Below, in pieces: positions 7,359-16,030 of a DNA stretch of 64,000 nt. The position numbers were made by a program, and so were the translations under genes. This DNA is from JBLMZI01 sp050258755. Its GTDB lineage: Bacteria > Bacillota > Syntrophomonadia > Syntrophomonadales > DTU052. The first letter of the stretch is position 1. Every line of letters starts with the position of its first letter. The stretch is from positions 62,001 through 126,000 of the forward strand of contig JBLMZI010000004.1 in the NCBI GenBank assembly GCA_050258755.1, given 5' to 3'. The notes under the pieces are model-generated. The model did not search any database. It saw only the letters and a list, made by a program, of their open reading frames with translations, and was not told the DNA's origin.

Positions 7359-8708
7359 ATGAAATACGGTACGGATCGGGTTCGGCAGTATTTGGACGCC
7401 GCAGGCATCATGCTGGTGGTGCTTTCACCCCAGGGCGAGATTCGCATGATTAACCAGAAGGGCTGCGAAATTCTCGGAACCGAGTCAACGATTGTGCTTG
7501 GGCGCAACTGGTGTCAGACCTTTTTGCCGGAAGACGCGAGGAACACCTTTCGGCGCACCTTGCAGCAGCTGCGGGAAGCGAGCGCGGTGGAAGAAATCCT
7601 GGAGTGCCAGGTGATCAGTCAGACGGGGGAGCCCAGACGGGTGTTGTGGCATATGACCATGATTAACGATGAAATGGGACAGCAGGTTGAAATCCTATGT
7701 TCCGGGGAGGATGTCACCCTGCGACGGCAGATGGAAGCGGCGCTGCGGGACAGCGAGGAACGGTACCGGGAATTGTTCGAGAATGCCAGTGACATGATTT
7801 TCATTACCGATTTGAACTGGCACATCAGCCATGTGAACCGGGCGGTAGAAATCGCCACTGGATACAGCGTCCAGGAGGTTTTCGGCAATGATATTCGATC
7901 CCTGCTCCAGAACAGCGAACGGATAGACCCTGAAGCCGTTATGCTGCAAATGAAACGGGGGCGGCCCGCGTTTTTCGAAAGCGTAATTCGGACTCGCGAC
8001 CATCGGGAGATCTATGTCGATGTCAGTTCACGGCTGGTTTTTCGTGACGGCGTCCCCCTGGCGATTCAGGGGATTGCCAGGGATGTGACTGAACGCAAGC
8101 GAATGGAGGAAAAACTGCGGTTTATCAGTTTGCATGACACCTTGACCGGTCTGTATAACCGGGCCTACTTTAATGAAGAAATGCGTCGAATGGAAAGCGG
8201 GCGGTTTGATCCGGTCGGCATTCTAGTCTGCGATGTCGATGGGCTAAAACTGGTCAACGATAATTTTGGGCACGATGCCGGTGATGCGCTGATCGTGACT
8301 GCGGCTGGCATTCTGCGGCCCTGCTTCCGTGAAAACGATGTGGTTTCGAGGATTGGCGGGGATGAGTTTGCGGTCTTGATTCCGCGCTGCAGCCAGGCTT
8401 TGCTGGAAGAAATCTGCCGCCGGGTGGAAACCGGCGTGACAGACTATAACCAGGGAAAACCGCGTATTCCGGTAAGTCTGAGCATCGGGTCTTCGCTGCG
8501 GGAGCTTTCGGGCAGTGAGGAGATCACCATGACCGACCTGTTTCGAGAGGCCGATAATAAAATGTATGAGATGAAAGCCGCCAGAAAACGAGGCGTCTAT
8601 CATGCACTGCTCCGCAAGATGCAGGAGGGAATCACGGAAGCCGGCACAAAGCTGGAGGTTGACCGCTTGCTGCATGGGACTTGGGAACCTTCAAAAGACG
8701 GTGAATAA
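7359..8708 (+). CDS. Diguanylate cyclase with two PAS domains
   Basis: 449 residues with no membrane span, so cytosolic. PAS 1 at about 10-120 (GIMLVVLSPQGEIRMINQKG), PAS 2 at about 130-245 with PAC tail (DMIFITDLNWHISHVNRAVE ... IARDVTERKRMEEKL), then a GGDEF domain with an intact signature (SRIGGDEFAVLIP). An RxxD inhibitory site (REND) lies five residues before GGDEF, implying product feedback. It should make c-di-GMP from GTP in response to a PAS-sensed cue. The ribosome site is weak (AGAGG 12 bases upstream). It is monocistronic with its own terminator. Confidence 0.93.
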   Translation: MKYGTDRVRQYLDAAGIMLVVLSPQGEIRMINQKGCEILGTESTIVLGRNWCQTFLPEDARNTFRRTLQQLREASAVEEILECQVISQTGEPRRVLWHMTMINDEMGQQVEILCSGEDVTLRRQMEAALRDSEERYRELFENASDMIFITDLNWHISHVNRAVEIATGYSVQEVFGNDIRSLLQNSERIDPEAVMLQMKRGRPAFFESVIRTRDHREIYVDVSSRLVFRDGVPLAIQGIARDVTERKRMEEKLRFISLHDTLTGLYNRAYFNEEMRRMESGRFDPVGILVCDVDGLKLVNDNFGHDAGDALIVTAAGILRPCFRENDVVSRIGGDEFAVLIPRCSQALLEEICRRVETGVTDYNQGKPRIPVSLSIGSSLRELSGSEEITMTDLFREADNKMYEMKAARKRGVYHALLRKMQEGITEAGTKLEVDRLLHGTWEPSKDGE

Positions 8709-8709
8709 G

Positions 8710-8737
8710 AAAAAAGGCCCCGTTAGGGGCCTTTTTT
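8710..8737. terminator. Bidirectional terminator (GGDEF gene / stalk-domain gene)
   Basis: 12-bp perfect stem 8710-8721/8726-8737 with GTTA loop; A tract on one side and T tract on the other serve the two convergent genes. Confidence 0.92.
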
Positions 8738-8745
8738 CGCAATTA

Positions 8746-9336
8746 TTAAAGTGGGAGTTTAATCTTTAGATTATCGGTGGCAGGATCAAACTCATAGGTC
8801 AGCTGCCCTTTGTCCTTCAGCGTGGTCAGTGGTATCGCTTTCAGACCATCTTTTAAAACATACGGCATTTCGTACTTTGCATCATTGATGCCAAACGAGC
8901 CGGTTTCCTTCATGTAATACACCACATAGCTCGGATGCGGCGTAACCATGCGGAGTAATGTCAGGACGTCCAGATACTGCATATACAGTACATTGTTTTC
9001 ATACCAGCATGGCCACGCGGTTTGTTCGCCGTTAAGTTTGAGCAGCCGGTATTTTACTGAAGTTGCCGGAGCTGCTGGAATCGCTGGACTTGTTGGAGTT
9101 GCGGTACGGATATCGACTTTCCGGTCTGCGGCGCTCCAACCGACGGTTGCGTTCATGTTGTCAGCGACTACCCGGATTGGAACATAGACCCTGCCGTTTT
9201 GGAGAATCGGAGTTTGTTCTGTGACAACCTGTTTGCCATTGATCCAAAGCTGAATCGGCTGCAGCGCGAACGCGGAGCAGGCAAACAACACCACTGTTAG
9301 GGAAATTAGAACAACGGCAATCATTTTCTTACGCAT
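8746..9336 (-). CDS. Secreted protein with copper-amine-oxidase-N (stalk) domain
   Basis: 196-residue secreted protein. A signal peptide (MRKKMIAVVLISLTVVLFAC, cleavage near CSAFA) is followed at once by the CAO-N/stalk-domain repeat (IQLWINGKQVVTEQTPI, GRVYVPIRVVADNMNATVGW), a module common in clostridial surface proteins. A Ser/Thr/Pro/Ala linker and a C-terminal domain of about 110 residues that I do not recognise complete it. A cysteine at the end of the signal region (FACSAFA) might allow lipidation, but the box is poor. The start is ATG 9334-9336 behind AAAGGAG. Confidence 0.82.
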   Translation of the reverse strand: MRKKMIAVVLISLTVVLFACSAFALQPIQLWINGKQVVTEQTPILQNGRVYVPIRVVADNMNATVGWSAADRKVDIRTATPTSPAIPAAPATSVKYRLLKLNGEQTAWPCWYENNVLYMQYLDVLTLLRMVTPHPSYVVYYMKETGSFGINDAKYEMPYVLKDGLKAIPLTTLKDKGQLTYEFDPATDNLKIKLPL

Positions 9337-9563
9337 GATCTTTGGCTCCTTTGTTTTTTTCATCATTTAATGACCGGGATACCTACCACTTTATGCTAGT
9401 ATGCACGCTTGGAAGGGTTCTGGCAAGTCGTGTTCGGCCAAAGAAATTCGCATTTTGCACAGCCTGTCGCCTTCAAACGTTTTTGCCGCCGGCATCCTGT
9501 AAATACCAGGGTTGATAGGGCGGTTTTTTCACGGCTGCTTCGAGAATCCTAGGGAAAAAGAAA

Positions 9564-10280
9564 TTGGAGCGCGATAGTTTGAAAGAGGAAGCGAATGCCA
9601 AACAAGTTGAAGCGACCCAGAAAGCCAGAACTGATGCGATCAAAGAGTTCGGTCAGGTTGACGTTCCGGGGTTTAAGAGCGAAATCCACTGCCTGACCAT
9701 TGTCGGTCAGATTGAGGGGCATCTGGTTCTGCCGCCCCAGAACAAAACCACGAAGTATGAACACTTGATTCCGCAGCTGGTGGCTGTCGAAGAAAACCCC
9801 GAGATAAAAGGCTTACTGGTGATCATGAACACCCTGGGCGGCGATGTCGAAGCCGGGCTTGCTATGGCCGAAATGATCGCAAGCATGTCCAAACCTTCGG
9901 TTTCCATCGTCCTGGGCGGCGGGCACTCAATCGGCGCACCGATTGCTGTAAGTACCGATATTTCTTTTATTGCGCCAACTGCGACCATGACGATTCACCC
10001 CATCCGGCTCACCGGGCTGGTCATTGGCGGGCCGCAAACTTACGAATATCTGGATAAGATGCAGGATCGGGTGGTCCGTTTCGTGACTTCGCATTCTAAG
10101 ATTACGGAGTCGAAATTCCGGGAGTTGATGTTCCGTACCGGTGAACTGGCAAGGGATATTGGCACTGTGCTGGTCGGGCACGATGCTGTTGACGCCGGTC
10201 TGATTGACGAAGTTGGCGGGATTAAAGAGGCCGTGGCAAGACTGCACGGGTTGATTGACGGAAAAGGGGTGGCTCATTGA
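9564..10280 (+). CDS. tepA: ClpP-like serine protease, translocation-enhancing protein TepA
   Basis: 238-residue member of the ClpP/crotonase fold, SppA/TepA branch. The nucleophile motif is GGGHSIGAP, and the glycine-rich oxyanion strand NTLGGDVEAGLAMAEMI precedes it. B. subtilis TepA lies in the same tepA-ylzJ-spoIIIE order, which supports the name. Proposed roles are in protein export and degradation of small spore proteins during germination. The start is taken as TTG 9564-9566, seven bases after AGGGAA. It overlaps ylzJ by the TTGA tetranucleotide. Confidence 0.88.
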   Translation: MERDSLKEEANAKQVEATQKARTDAIKEFGQVDVPGFKSEIHCLTIVGQIEGHLVLPPQNKTTKYEHLIPQLVAVEENPEIKGLLVIMNTLGGDVEAGLAMAEMIASMSKPSVSIVLGGGHSIGAPIAVSTDISFIAPTATMTIHPIRLTGLVIGGPQTYEYLDKMQDRVVRFVTSHSKITESKFRELMFRTGELARDIGTVLVGHDAVDAGLIDEVGGIKEAVARLHGLIDGKGVAH

Positions 10281-10528
10281 TCCTTTACACAGGTTTATTC
10301 TACGATAATGCGTCAAATTGGCCCTTTGGAACCGAAGCCCCGGAAAACCTTTCCACGAAAACAGACGATGCCGGGCTATATGAATTTGAGCTTTCGCCGT
10401 ATGCCCGGATTGTGGCAGACTCCGTCGGAAACGGGTATTATCGGATTCGGCAGTTAATCAGTTCCGATCCGGGCGACTACCTCAAACCCGAGTATGCACC
10501 AGGCTGTGTAATGCTTATGTGTCGGTAA
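10277..10528 (+). CDS. ylzJ: YlzJ-like protein
   Basis: 83-residue protein that begins MILYTGLFYDN and carries the acidic/aromatic segments of the YlzJ family. Position between tepA and spoIIIE/ftsK is the same as in Bacillus. Function unknown. Start TTG overlaps the tepA stop (TTGA), so translation is coupled. A strong terminator follows. Confidence 0.78.
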   Translation: MILYTGLFYDNASNWPFGTEAPENLSTKTDDAGLYEFELSPYARIVADSVGNGYYRIRQLISSDPGDYLKPEYAPGCVMLMCR

Positions 10529-10535
10529 CAAAGCA

Positions 10536-10570
10536 CCGGGCGCGGCGTTTCGCCGTGCCCGGGCTATTTT
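10536..10570 (+). terminator. Terminator of the tepA-ylzJ operon
   Basis: 12-bp stem 10536-10547/10551-10562 with one G-T pair and a TTT loop, followed by a T run at 10566-10570. Confidence 0.88.
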
Positions 10571-10726
10571 TACATACCCTTGCGAAAATGCGGGTTCGAC
10601 GCGTTCTCCCTTGTATTTACCGGTAATTTCAATTATTTTTAATATGAACCGAACGCATTAAAAAGCCGATACTTGTAACAATGCTGTATCCGGCGAAAAA
10701 TACATAAGGGATGGGCGGAAATTACC

Positions 10727-12943
10727 GTGGCATCAAAACCAAAACGTCAAAAGGCGGTAAAAACATCAAAAACCGCAGCGGTATCGGCGCCGGCAAAAAG
10801 TGCGCCGCCAGCGATTCCGAAAAATCGGATCGAACTGCATGCCGCATTGGTCATCACATTGGGCCTCTTTCTGCTCGGGAGTTTTATTTATACCAGCGGA
10901 CAGCCGGATGACCGCCAGCTCATCGGTATCGCAGGTACATATTTTGTAAAAGGCATGACGCTGCTGTTCGGGCAAAATGCGTTACTTCTTCCCACGATGC
11001 TTTTCATTTGGGGCTGGCAGATGCTGGCTGCGCGCCGCTACCTGACCCCTCGGATGACTGGATTCCTGCTGCTTTCCGGCGCAATTCTGCTTTACTCTTG
11101 CTTGTTTAGTATTCCCGGCGGACTGACTGTAATGGAAGCGGCCCAACAGCGATTGGGCGGCGGTTATGTCGGTGCTGTGCCGGCATTTATTTTACTGGCG
11201 CTGCTTGGCCGGATGGGCACCACGCTGGTGATGGTTTTGTTGGTCCTGATTGGCGGGCTGATGCTGATCAACAAACCGCTCATGGAACTGCTCCAGCTTG
11301 CCTGGCAAGGCATCAAGCAATTCTTTGCGGCGCTTGAAGAGATGGTGTTCATCGAAGAACCGGAAGAAGAGCGACCGGATCCGATTATCGTCAGCACACC
11401 GCAGCCTGCACGGTTCCAGGGTGAACCGCTGGTTTTGGAGCCGCAGGTTGTGACTGAAGCGAAGCCAGCCGCGCCGGAACCGGAATTGGCCGTGCCCAAA
11501 TCGGTGAAGCCCAAGCGGCGCACTGGAGAAGGCACCTACACCCCGCCGCCGCTTGATCTGATTGCCGCCTCGGATACCGACCGCGGCCACAGCAAAAGCG
11601 ATATAAAGGAAAGCATTAAAAAACTGGAAGACACCTTTAACAACTTCGGTATTAAGATCAAGGTGAATCAGGTCAGCTGCGGACCGACCGTCACCCGCTA
11701 TGAACTTCAGCCGGCGCCGGGGGTCAAGGTAAGCAAAATCATCAGCCTGACCGATGACCTGCAATTGAGCCTGGCCGCCAAAGGTATTCGGATTGAAGCC
11801 CCGATTCCGGGGAAATCAGCGGTCGGCATCGAAGTGCCCAATGACAAATCATCCAAAGTCGGCCTGCGCACAATCCTGGCATCCCCGGTATTCCGCGAAT
11901 CCGAACACCCGCTGACGGTTGCGCTGGGCGAGGACATCGGCGGCAATGTCGTGGTGGCCAAGCTAGCCGACATGCCGCATCTCTTGGTCGCAGGATCGAC
12001 AGGTTCGGGGAAAAGTGTCTGCCTGAACAGCCTGATCCTGAGCCTGATCTACAAAGCGTCGCCGAAGGACCTTCGTTTAATCCTGATTGATCCCAAAATG
12101 GTTGAATTAACGATTTACAACGGGATTCCGCACCTGCTTTCCCCGGTGGTTACCGATGCCAAAAAGGCGGCATATGTTCTGCGCTGGATGATCACCGAAA
12201 TGGAGAAACGCTACCGGCGCTTTGCCGATGAAGGGGTGCGCGACATCTACCGATACAACGAAATCGCAGCCGACCGGCTTCCTTTTATCGTGATCATCAT
12301 TGACGAGCTGGCAGACCTGATGATGGTATCGCCCGTCGATGTCGAAGACTCCATCTGCCGGCTTGCGCAAATGGCGCGGGCGGCTGGAATTCACTTGGTG
12401 GTCGCTACGCAGCGCCCGTCCGTTGACGTTGTGACCGGCTTGATCAAGGCCAACATTCCTTCCCGAATCGCGTTTGCTGTTTCATCACAGGTGGATTCCC
12501 GTACCATTCTGGACGGGAGCGGCGCTGAAAAACTGCTGGGACGCGGGGATATGCTGTTTTTCCCGGTTGGCGCGTCCAAGCCCCATCGGGTTCAAGGGGC
12601 ATTCGTCTCCGATGGTGAGATCGAACGGGTTGTTGAATATCTGAAGGAAATGGCCAACGAAGAGCCTGAGCAGCAGACCGAATTGGAAATGCCGCCCGAA
12701 CCGGAAAACAGTGATGTCGATGACGAACTATTCTGGGACGCGGTCCAGGTGTTCGTGGAAACCCAGAAGGCTTCCGTATCGCTGCTGCAGCGGAAGCTGA
12801 AGGTCGGGTATGCTCGGGCTGCCCGTCTGGTGGACATTATGGAGGATCGCGGCATGATTTCGACGGCAGACGGCAATAAACGAAGAGAAATCCTGATAGA
12901 TGAAGCTCAGCTGGAAAGATTGTCCTCTCGCGGTCAATTATGA
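10727..12943 (+). CDS. ftsK: DNA translocase FtsK/SpoIIIE
   Basis: 738 residues, the SpoIIIE length class. Basic N-terminal tail, then about four membrane spans in residues 36-180 (ALVITLGLFLLGSFIYTSG; LLPTMLFIWGWQML; GFLLLSGAILLYSCLF; TLVMVLLVLIGGLMLI), a charged linker, the FtsK alpha/beta motor with Walker A GSTGSGKS near residue 425 and Walker B IVIIIDELADLMM, and a C-terminal winged-helix gamma domain (KASVSLLQRKLKVGYARAAR) that reads KOPS/SRS-type sequences. It pumps chromosomal DNA through the division or sporulation septum. Start GTG 10727 has only a weak upstream site. Neighbours tepA-ylzJ match the Bacillus order. Confidence 0.96.
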   Translation: MASKPKRQKAVKTSKTAAVSAPAKSAPPAIPKNRIELHAALVITLGLFLLGSFIYTSGQPDDRQLIGIAGTYFVKGMTLLFGQNALLLPTMLFIWGWQMLAARRYLTPRMTGFLLLSGAILLYSCLFSIPGGLTVMEAAQQRLGGGYVGAVPAFILLALLGRMGTTLVMVLLVLIGGLMLINKPLMELLQLAWQGIKQFFAALEEMVFIEEPEEERPDPIIVSTPQPARFQGEPLVLEPQVVTEAKPAAPEPELAVPKSVKPKRRTGEGTYTPPPLDLIAASDTDRGHSKSDIKESIKKLEDTFNNFGIKIKVNQVSCGPTVTRYELQPAPGVKVSKIISLTDDLQLSLAAKGIRIEAPIPGKSAVGIEVPNDKSSKVGLRTILASPVFRESEHPLTVALGEDIGGNVVVAKLADMPHLLVAGSTGSGKSVCLNSLILSLIYKASPKDLRLILIDPKMVELTIYNGIPHLLSPVVTDAKKAAYVLRWMITEMEKRYRRFADEGVRDIYRYNEIAADRLPFIVIIIDELADLMMVSPVDVEDSICRLAQMARAAGIHLVVATQRPSVDVVTGLIKANIPSRIAFAVSSQVDSRTILDGSGAEKLLGRGDMLFFPVGASKPHRVQGAFVSDGEIERVVEYLKEMANEEPEQQTELEMPPEPENSDVDDELFWDAVQVFVETQKASVSLLQRKLKVGYARAARLVDIMEDRGMISTADGNKRREILIDEAQLERLSSRGQL

Positions 12944-13021
12944 TATGATTCCACTAGTTTATTATTCGATGTATTTCGACATTGATAGCGTGATCAAGAT
13001 TAAGGATTGGATGGCGGGGCA

Positions 13022-13993
13022 GTGAAACTCACGGCCAGAGAACAGGAAATCCTGGACATACTACGGAAAGAGCCATTGATTTCCCAGGAAGAACTCGCCG
13101 ATCGGCTTCATATTACCAGGTCTTCGGCGGCAGTTCATATATCAAACCTCATGAAGAAGGGGATAATACTCGGCAAAGGGTATGTGATCAACGAACGGGT
13201 CACCTGCCTGGTTATCGGGGAGGCCTGTCTTCAAACCGAGGTTGTTTCCCATAACCCTGAAATCAGAATTACGGACCGTTTTGCCGGATTTGGGTTCGAA
13301 ACCGTCAGGAGTCTGTGCCGGTTTGGACTGAAGGTTCGGTGGATCGGGCTGGTCGGGTCGGATGATGAAGGCAGCCGGATGTTGGAACCGCTTCAGCGGC
13401 TCGGCGCCGATTTAAACCTGGTTGAGCGCAGCATCAATACGGCAACCACCAGAACAGTAAGAATCCTGGAAGATGACCGCGCAAGCGCGTATCGCTCCGG
13501 ATTCTTGGATGATGATCTGGTTAGTCTGGCCCGAAGCCGGGAATGGGCGATTGACGAAGCCGATTGGCTGATGATTCAGCCCAACCTGATTGGCCGCCTC
13601 GCCGCGGCGGTGCCATCCGTGAAAAAACACCGTCAGATCGTCACCGGCATTGCCTCCGGCGAACTGGAACAAATGCCGGAGGAACTTGGCCTGGCGCATG
13701 TGCTGGTGGTGAATGGCGCCAGCATTCAGGACAGTATGGATGCGATTCATGCGCGCTGGCCGAATGGAGGTCCGACGCATATGATTTATACCGATGGACG
13801 TTATTCTGTTACGGTGGAGAGTCCGCAGGGGAATTATGAAATGGGAATTCCACCTGCCCATGGATTTGAGCATAAAGAAGCCAGCGCGGATTTTGTGTCC
13901 GGTGTGGTGAACGGGCTGGCCGCCGGCTACCCGGTTCGCCAGGCAGTTCGAATCGGAATCGGCGCTGCGGTCAGCCGGACGGAACCTTCGTAA
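13022..13993 (+). CDS. Winged-helix plus PfkB-like sugar kinase fold, active site degenerate
   Basis: 323 residues. Residues 1-60 form a winged helix (MKLTAREQEILDILRKEPLI ... RSSAAVHISNLMKKG), joined to a PfkB/ribokinase-like domain (FAGFGFETVRSLCRFGLKVR; GLVGSDDEGSRMLEPLQRLG) as in HTH-type pseudouridine/sugar kinases. The PfkB signature near the C-terminus, normally DTTGAGDAF with the anion hole and catalytic Asp, is here EASADFVSGVVNG: the Asp may remain but the GxG is lost, and the N-terminal GG box reads AGFG. It may be a sugar-sensing regulator rather than a kinase. GTG 13022 chosen because MKLT begins the helix of the HTH. It abuts mnmH. Confidence 0.75.
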   Translation: MKLTAREQEILDILRKEPLISQEELADRLHITRSSAAVHISNLMKKGIILGKGYVINERVTCLVIGEACLQTEVVSHNPEIRITDRFAGFGFETVRSLCRFGLKVRWIGLVGSDDEGSRMLEPLQRLGADLNLVERSINTATTRTVRILEDDRASAYRSGFLDDDLVSLARSREWAIDEADWLMIQPNLIGRLAAAVPSVKKHRQIVTGIASGELEQMPEELGLAHVLVVNGASIQDSMDAIHARWPNGGPTHMIYTDGRYSVTVESPQGNYEMGIPPAHGFEHKEASADFVSGVVNGLAAGYPVRQAVRIGIGAAVSRTEPS

Positions 13994-15058
13994 ATGATGA
14001 AGGATGTCGGCATTGAAGAAGCGCTTCGTTTGGAACGGGCAGTATTGGTGGATGTCCGCTCACCGGGTGAATTCACCCAGGAGCATATTCCTGGCGCAGT
14101 CAATATACCGCTTTTTTCGGATGAGGAACGGGCCGAAGTCGGTACCGCCTATAAGCAAATCGGGCCGGGAGCAGCTCGTTTCCGTGGGCTGGCTCATGTC
14201 GGTCCGAAACTGTATGGACTGGTCTCGGAAATCGCGGAATTGAGCAAAGACCGAACCCCGGTACTATACTGCTGGCGCGGCGGGGAAAGAAGCCAGGCCA
14301 TTGCGCAAATACTTGATCTGATGCGGATTTCCGGCTATCGAATTACCGGAGGCTATAAAGCGTACCGGCAATATGTTCTAGCCCGGCTTCAGCAGCATCC
14401 AACCTGTGATGTGGCAGTGGTTCATGGACTCACCGGCGTTGGGAAAACTGATTTGCTCAATGCGCTGCGCGGACAGGGTATGCCGGCAATCGATCTCGAA
14501 GGACTCGCCAATCACAGGGGATCGGTGTTTGGCGGGGTTGGCCTGGGTGAACAGCCCGGGCAAAAATGCTTCGACAGTTTGCTGCTCGGTGAGTTGGAAC
14601 AATTCGATCAGTATGGGCTGATTCTTGTGGAAAGCGAAAGCCGGCGGATTGGGAGGGTCTATCTCCCGGACCGGCTTTATGAAAAAATGAAAACAGGCCA
14701 TCATGTGCTGGTCTATGATCAATTCGAAAACCGGGTTGATCGGCTATATCGGGAATACACAGCCGATGGGGCTGTGTTGGATGTTGATGGACTGGAACGA
14801 TGTCTGAAAGGCATCCAATCCCATTTAGGGAAAAAGAAACACCAGGAAATGCTTGCAATGCTTCAGGCAGGGGACATCCGAACACTTATCAGCCTCTTGC
14901 TGTCTGACTATTATGATCCGCTGTACGGGTATCCGCAAGGGCAGGACCCGGCGTATGATTTGTGTATTGATATGTCTGCCGAAAAGGCTGCAATAAAAGC
15001 CATGTCGGCTTGGGTTGACGAATTGGCAAAGGGAGGACGGCGCATTGGACTTCGGTGA
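13994..15058 (+). CDS. mnmH: tRNA 2-selenouridine synthase (MnmH/SelU/YbbB)
   Basis: 354 residues, family length. The N-terminal rhodanese domain carries the catalytic cysteine in LYCWRGGERS, preceded by VLVDVRSPGEF. The C-terminal P-loop domain has GLTGVGKT and NHRGSVFGG, both diagnostic of this family. It exchanges sulfur for selenium at the wobble 2-thiouridine of Lys, Glu and Gln tRNAs using selenophosphate, so a selD gene should exist elsewhere. The ATG follows the previous stop directly with no strong site, suggesting coupling. It supports selenium use in this organism (see 30643-30846). Confidence 0.94.
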   Translation: MMKDVGIEEALRLERAVLVDVRSPGEFTQEHIPGAVNIPLFSDEERAEVGTAYKQIGPGAARFRGLAHVGPKLYGLVSEIAELSKDRTPVLYCWRGGERSQAIAQILDLMRISGYRITGGYKAYRQYVLARLQQHPTCDVAVVHGLTGVGKTDLLNALRGQGMPAIDLEGLANHRGSVFGGVGLGEQPGQKCFDSLLLGELEQFDQYGLILVESESRRIGRVYLPDRLYEKMKTGHHVLVYDQFENRVDRLYREYTADGAVLDVDGLERCLKGIQSHLGKKKHQEMLAMLQAGDIRTLISLLLSDYYDPLYGYPQGQDPAYDLCIDMSAEKAAIKAMSAWVDELAKGGRRIGLR

Positions 15059-15914
15059 ACGGTTTCGAGCGGCACGGGAAAAATTACAGCTTAGCCTGGA
15101 ACAGGTTGAAGACGAAACCAAAATCCGCAAACTCTATTTAATCGGACTGGAACAAAACGATTTTTCAAATCTGCCCGCACGTGTCTATGCGGTGGGATTT
15201 GTCAAACGCTATTCCAGGTTGCTGGGTTTGAATGAAGAAGAAATGGCCCAGGAGTTTGTTCGCTTGGCATACAAGTCCGAGGCGGCGGAATCCGCTTTGG
15301 AGCAGCAGACCAATAGAACGTTTGGAGCGGAAGTCGCTGTAACCTGGAAAGAAGCACTGGCTGGCGTTGTATTTATCGCTGTCATTGGCATGATCGGTTA
15401 CCTGGCCTATGACGTGTTTTCGCCGGGCCCCGGTACCGCGCATCAACCGAAAACCAGGCACGCTGCTAAGGCTCCAAAGCCTGAGAAACAGACAAAGCAG
15501 CAAACAGCACCGCAGATGATTACCCTTCATGTGTATCAAAAGTCATGGGTCGGCGTTTCCACAGATGCACAGCCGGTTTTTGCCGGGAATCTGGCCATGG
15601 GGGATGAAAAGAGATTTCAGGCCCAGGAACGCATTGATCTTCGAATTGGGAACGCCGGCGGTGTAAAAGTGATTTACAATGGAAAGGACCTGGGATTCTT
15701 AGGTACGCCGTGGCAGGTTATCAGGGCGACTTTCCCGCCGCCCCCGCCCACAGCGCAGGCAGCAACCGCACCAACAGTGACCATAGAACCTGCCGCGCCA
15801 ATCAATCGGCCTAAGAAGCGAGTTACTGCGCCGGAACCGGTTCAGCCGCCGGTCCAGACCCCATCGACCGAGGTCCCCGGAGCGACCTATGAATCCGGCG
15901 GGGCAGCGGAATAA
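15045..15914 (+). CDS. rodZ: RodZ-family cytoskeletal/helix-turn-helix membrane protein
   Basis: 289 residues: an HTH_25 domain at 1-70 (FGERFRAAREKLQLSLEQVE ... RVYAVGFVKRYSRLLGL), one membrane span at about 105-125 (ALAGVVFIAVIGMIGYLAYD), a basic/Pro linker, a DUF4115 extracytoplasmic domain (VYQKSWVGVSTDAQPVFAGN) and a long Pro/Ala tail. RodZ links MreB filaments to the wall-synthesis machinery. Start TTG 15045, eight bases after AAGGGAGG; it overlaps the mnmH end by 14 bases. Confidence 0.88.
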   Translation: MDFGERFRAAREKLQLSLEQVEDETKIRKLYLIGLEQNDFSNLPARVYAVGFVKRYSRLLGLNEEEMAQEFVRLAYKSEAAESALEQQTNRTFGAEVAVTWKEALAGVVFIAVIGMIGYLAYDVFSPGPGTAHQPKTRHAAKAPKPEKQTKQQTAPQMITLHVYQKSWVGVSTDAQPVFAGNLAMGDEKRFQAQERIDLRIGNAGGVKVIYNGKDLGFLGTPWQVIRATFPPPPPTAQAATAPTVTIEPAAPINRPKKRVTAPEPVQPPVQTPSTEVPGATYESGGAAE

Positions 15915-15947
15915 TTGAACCTTCGATGAATTGATATGAATAGTGAT

Positions 15948-15979
15948 GAAAAACGCTTTTCCCAAAGCGTTTTTCTTTC
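15948..15979 (+). terminator. Terminator after rodZ
   Basis: 12-bp stem 15948-15959/15964-15975 with TCCC loop and T-rich tail. Confidence 0.85.
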
Positions 15980-16030
15980 GCTTCAATGTACGAAAGAATG
16001 CGCCGAAACTGAGATCGGCCTGGAGTGTTT

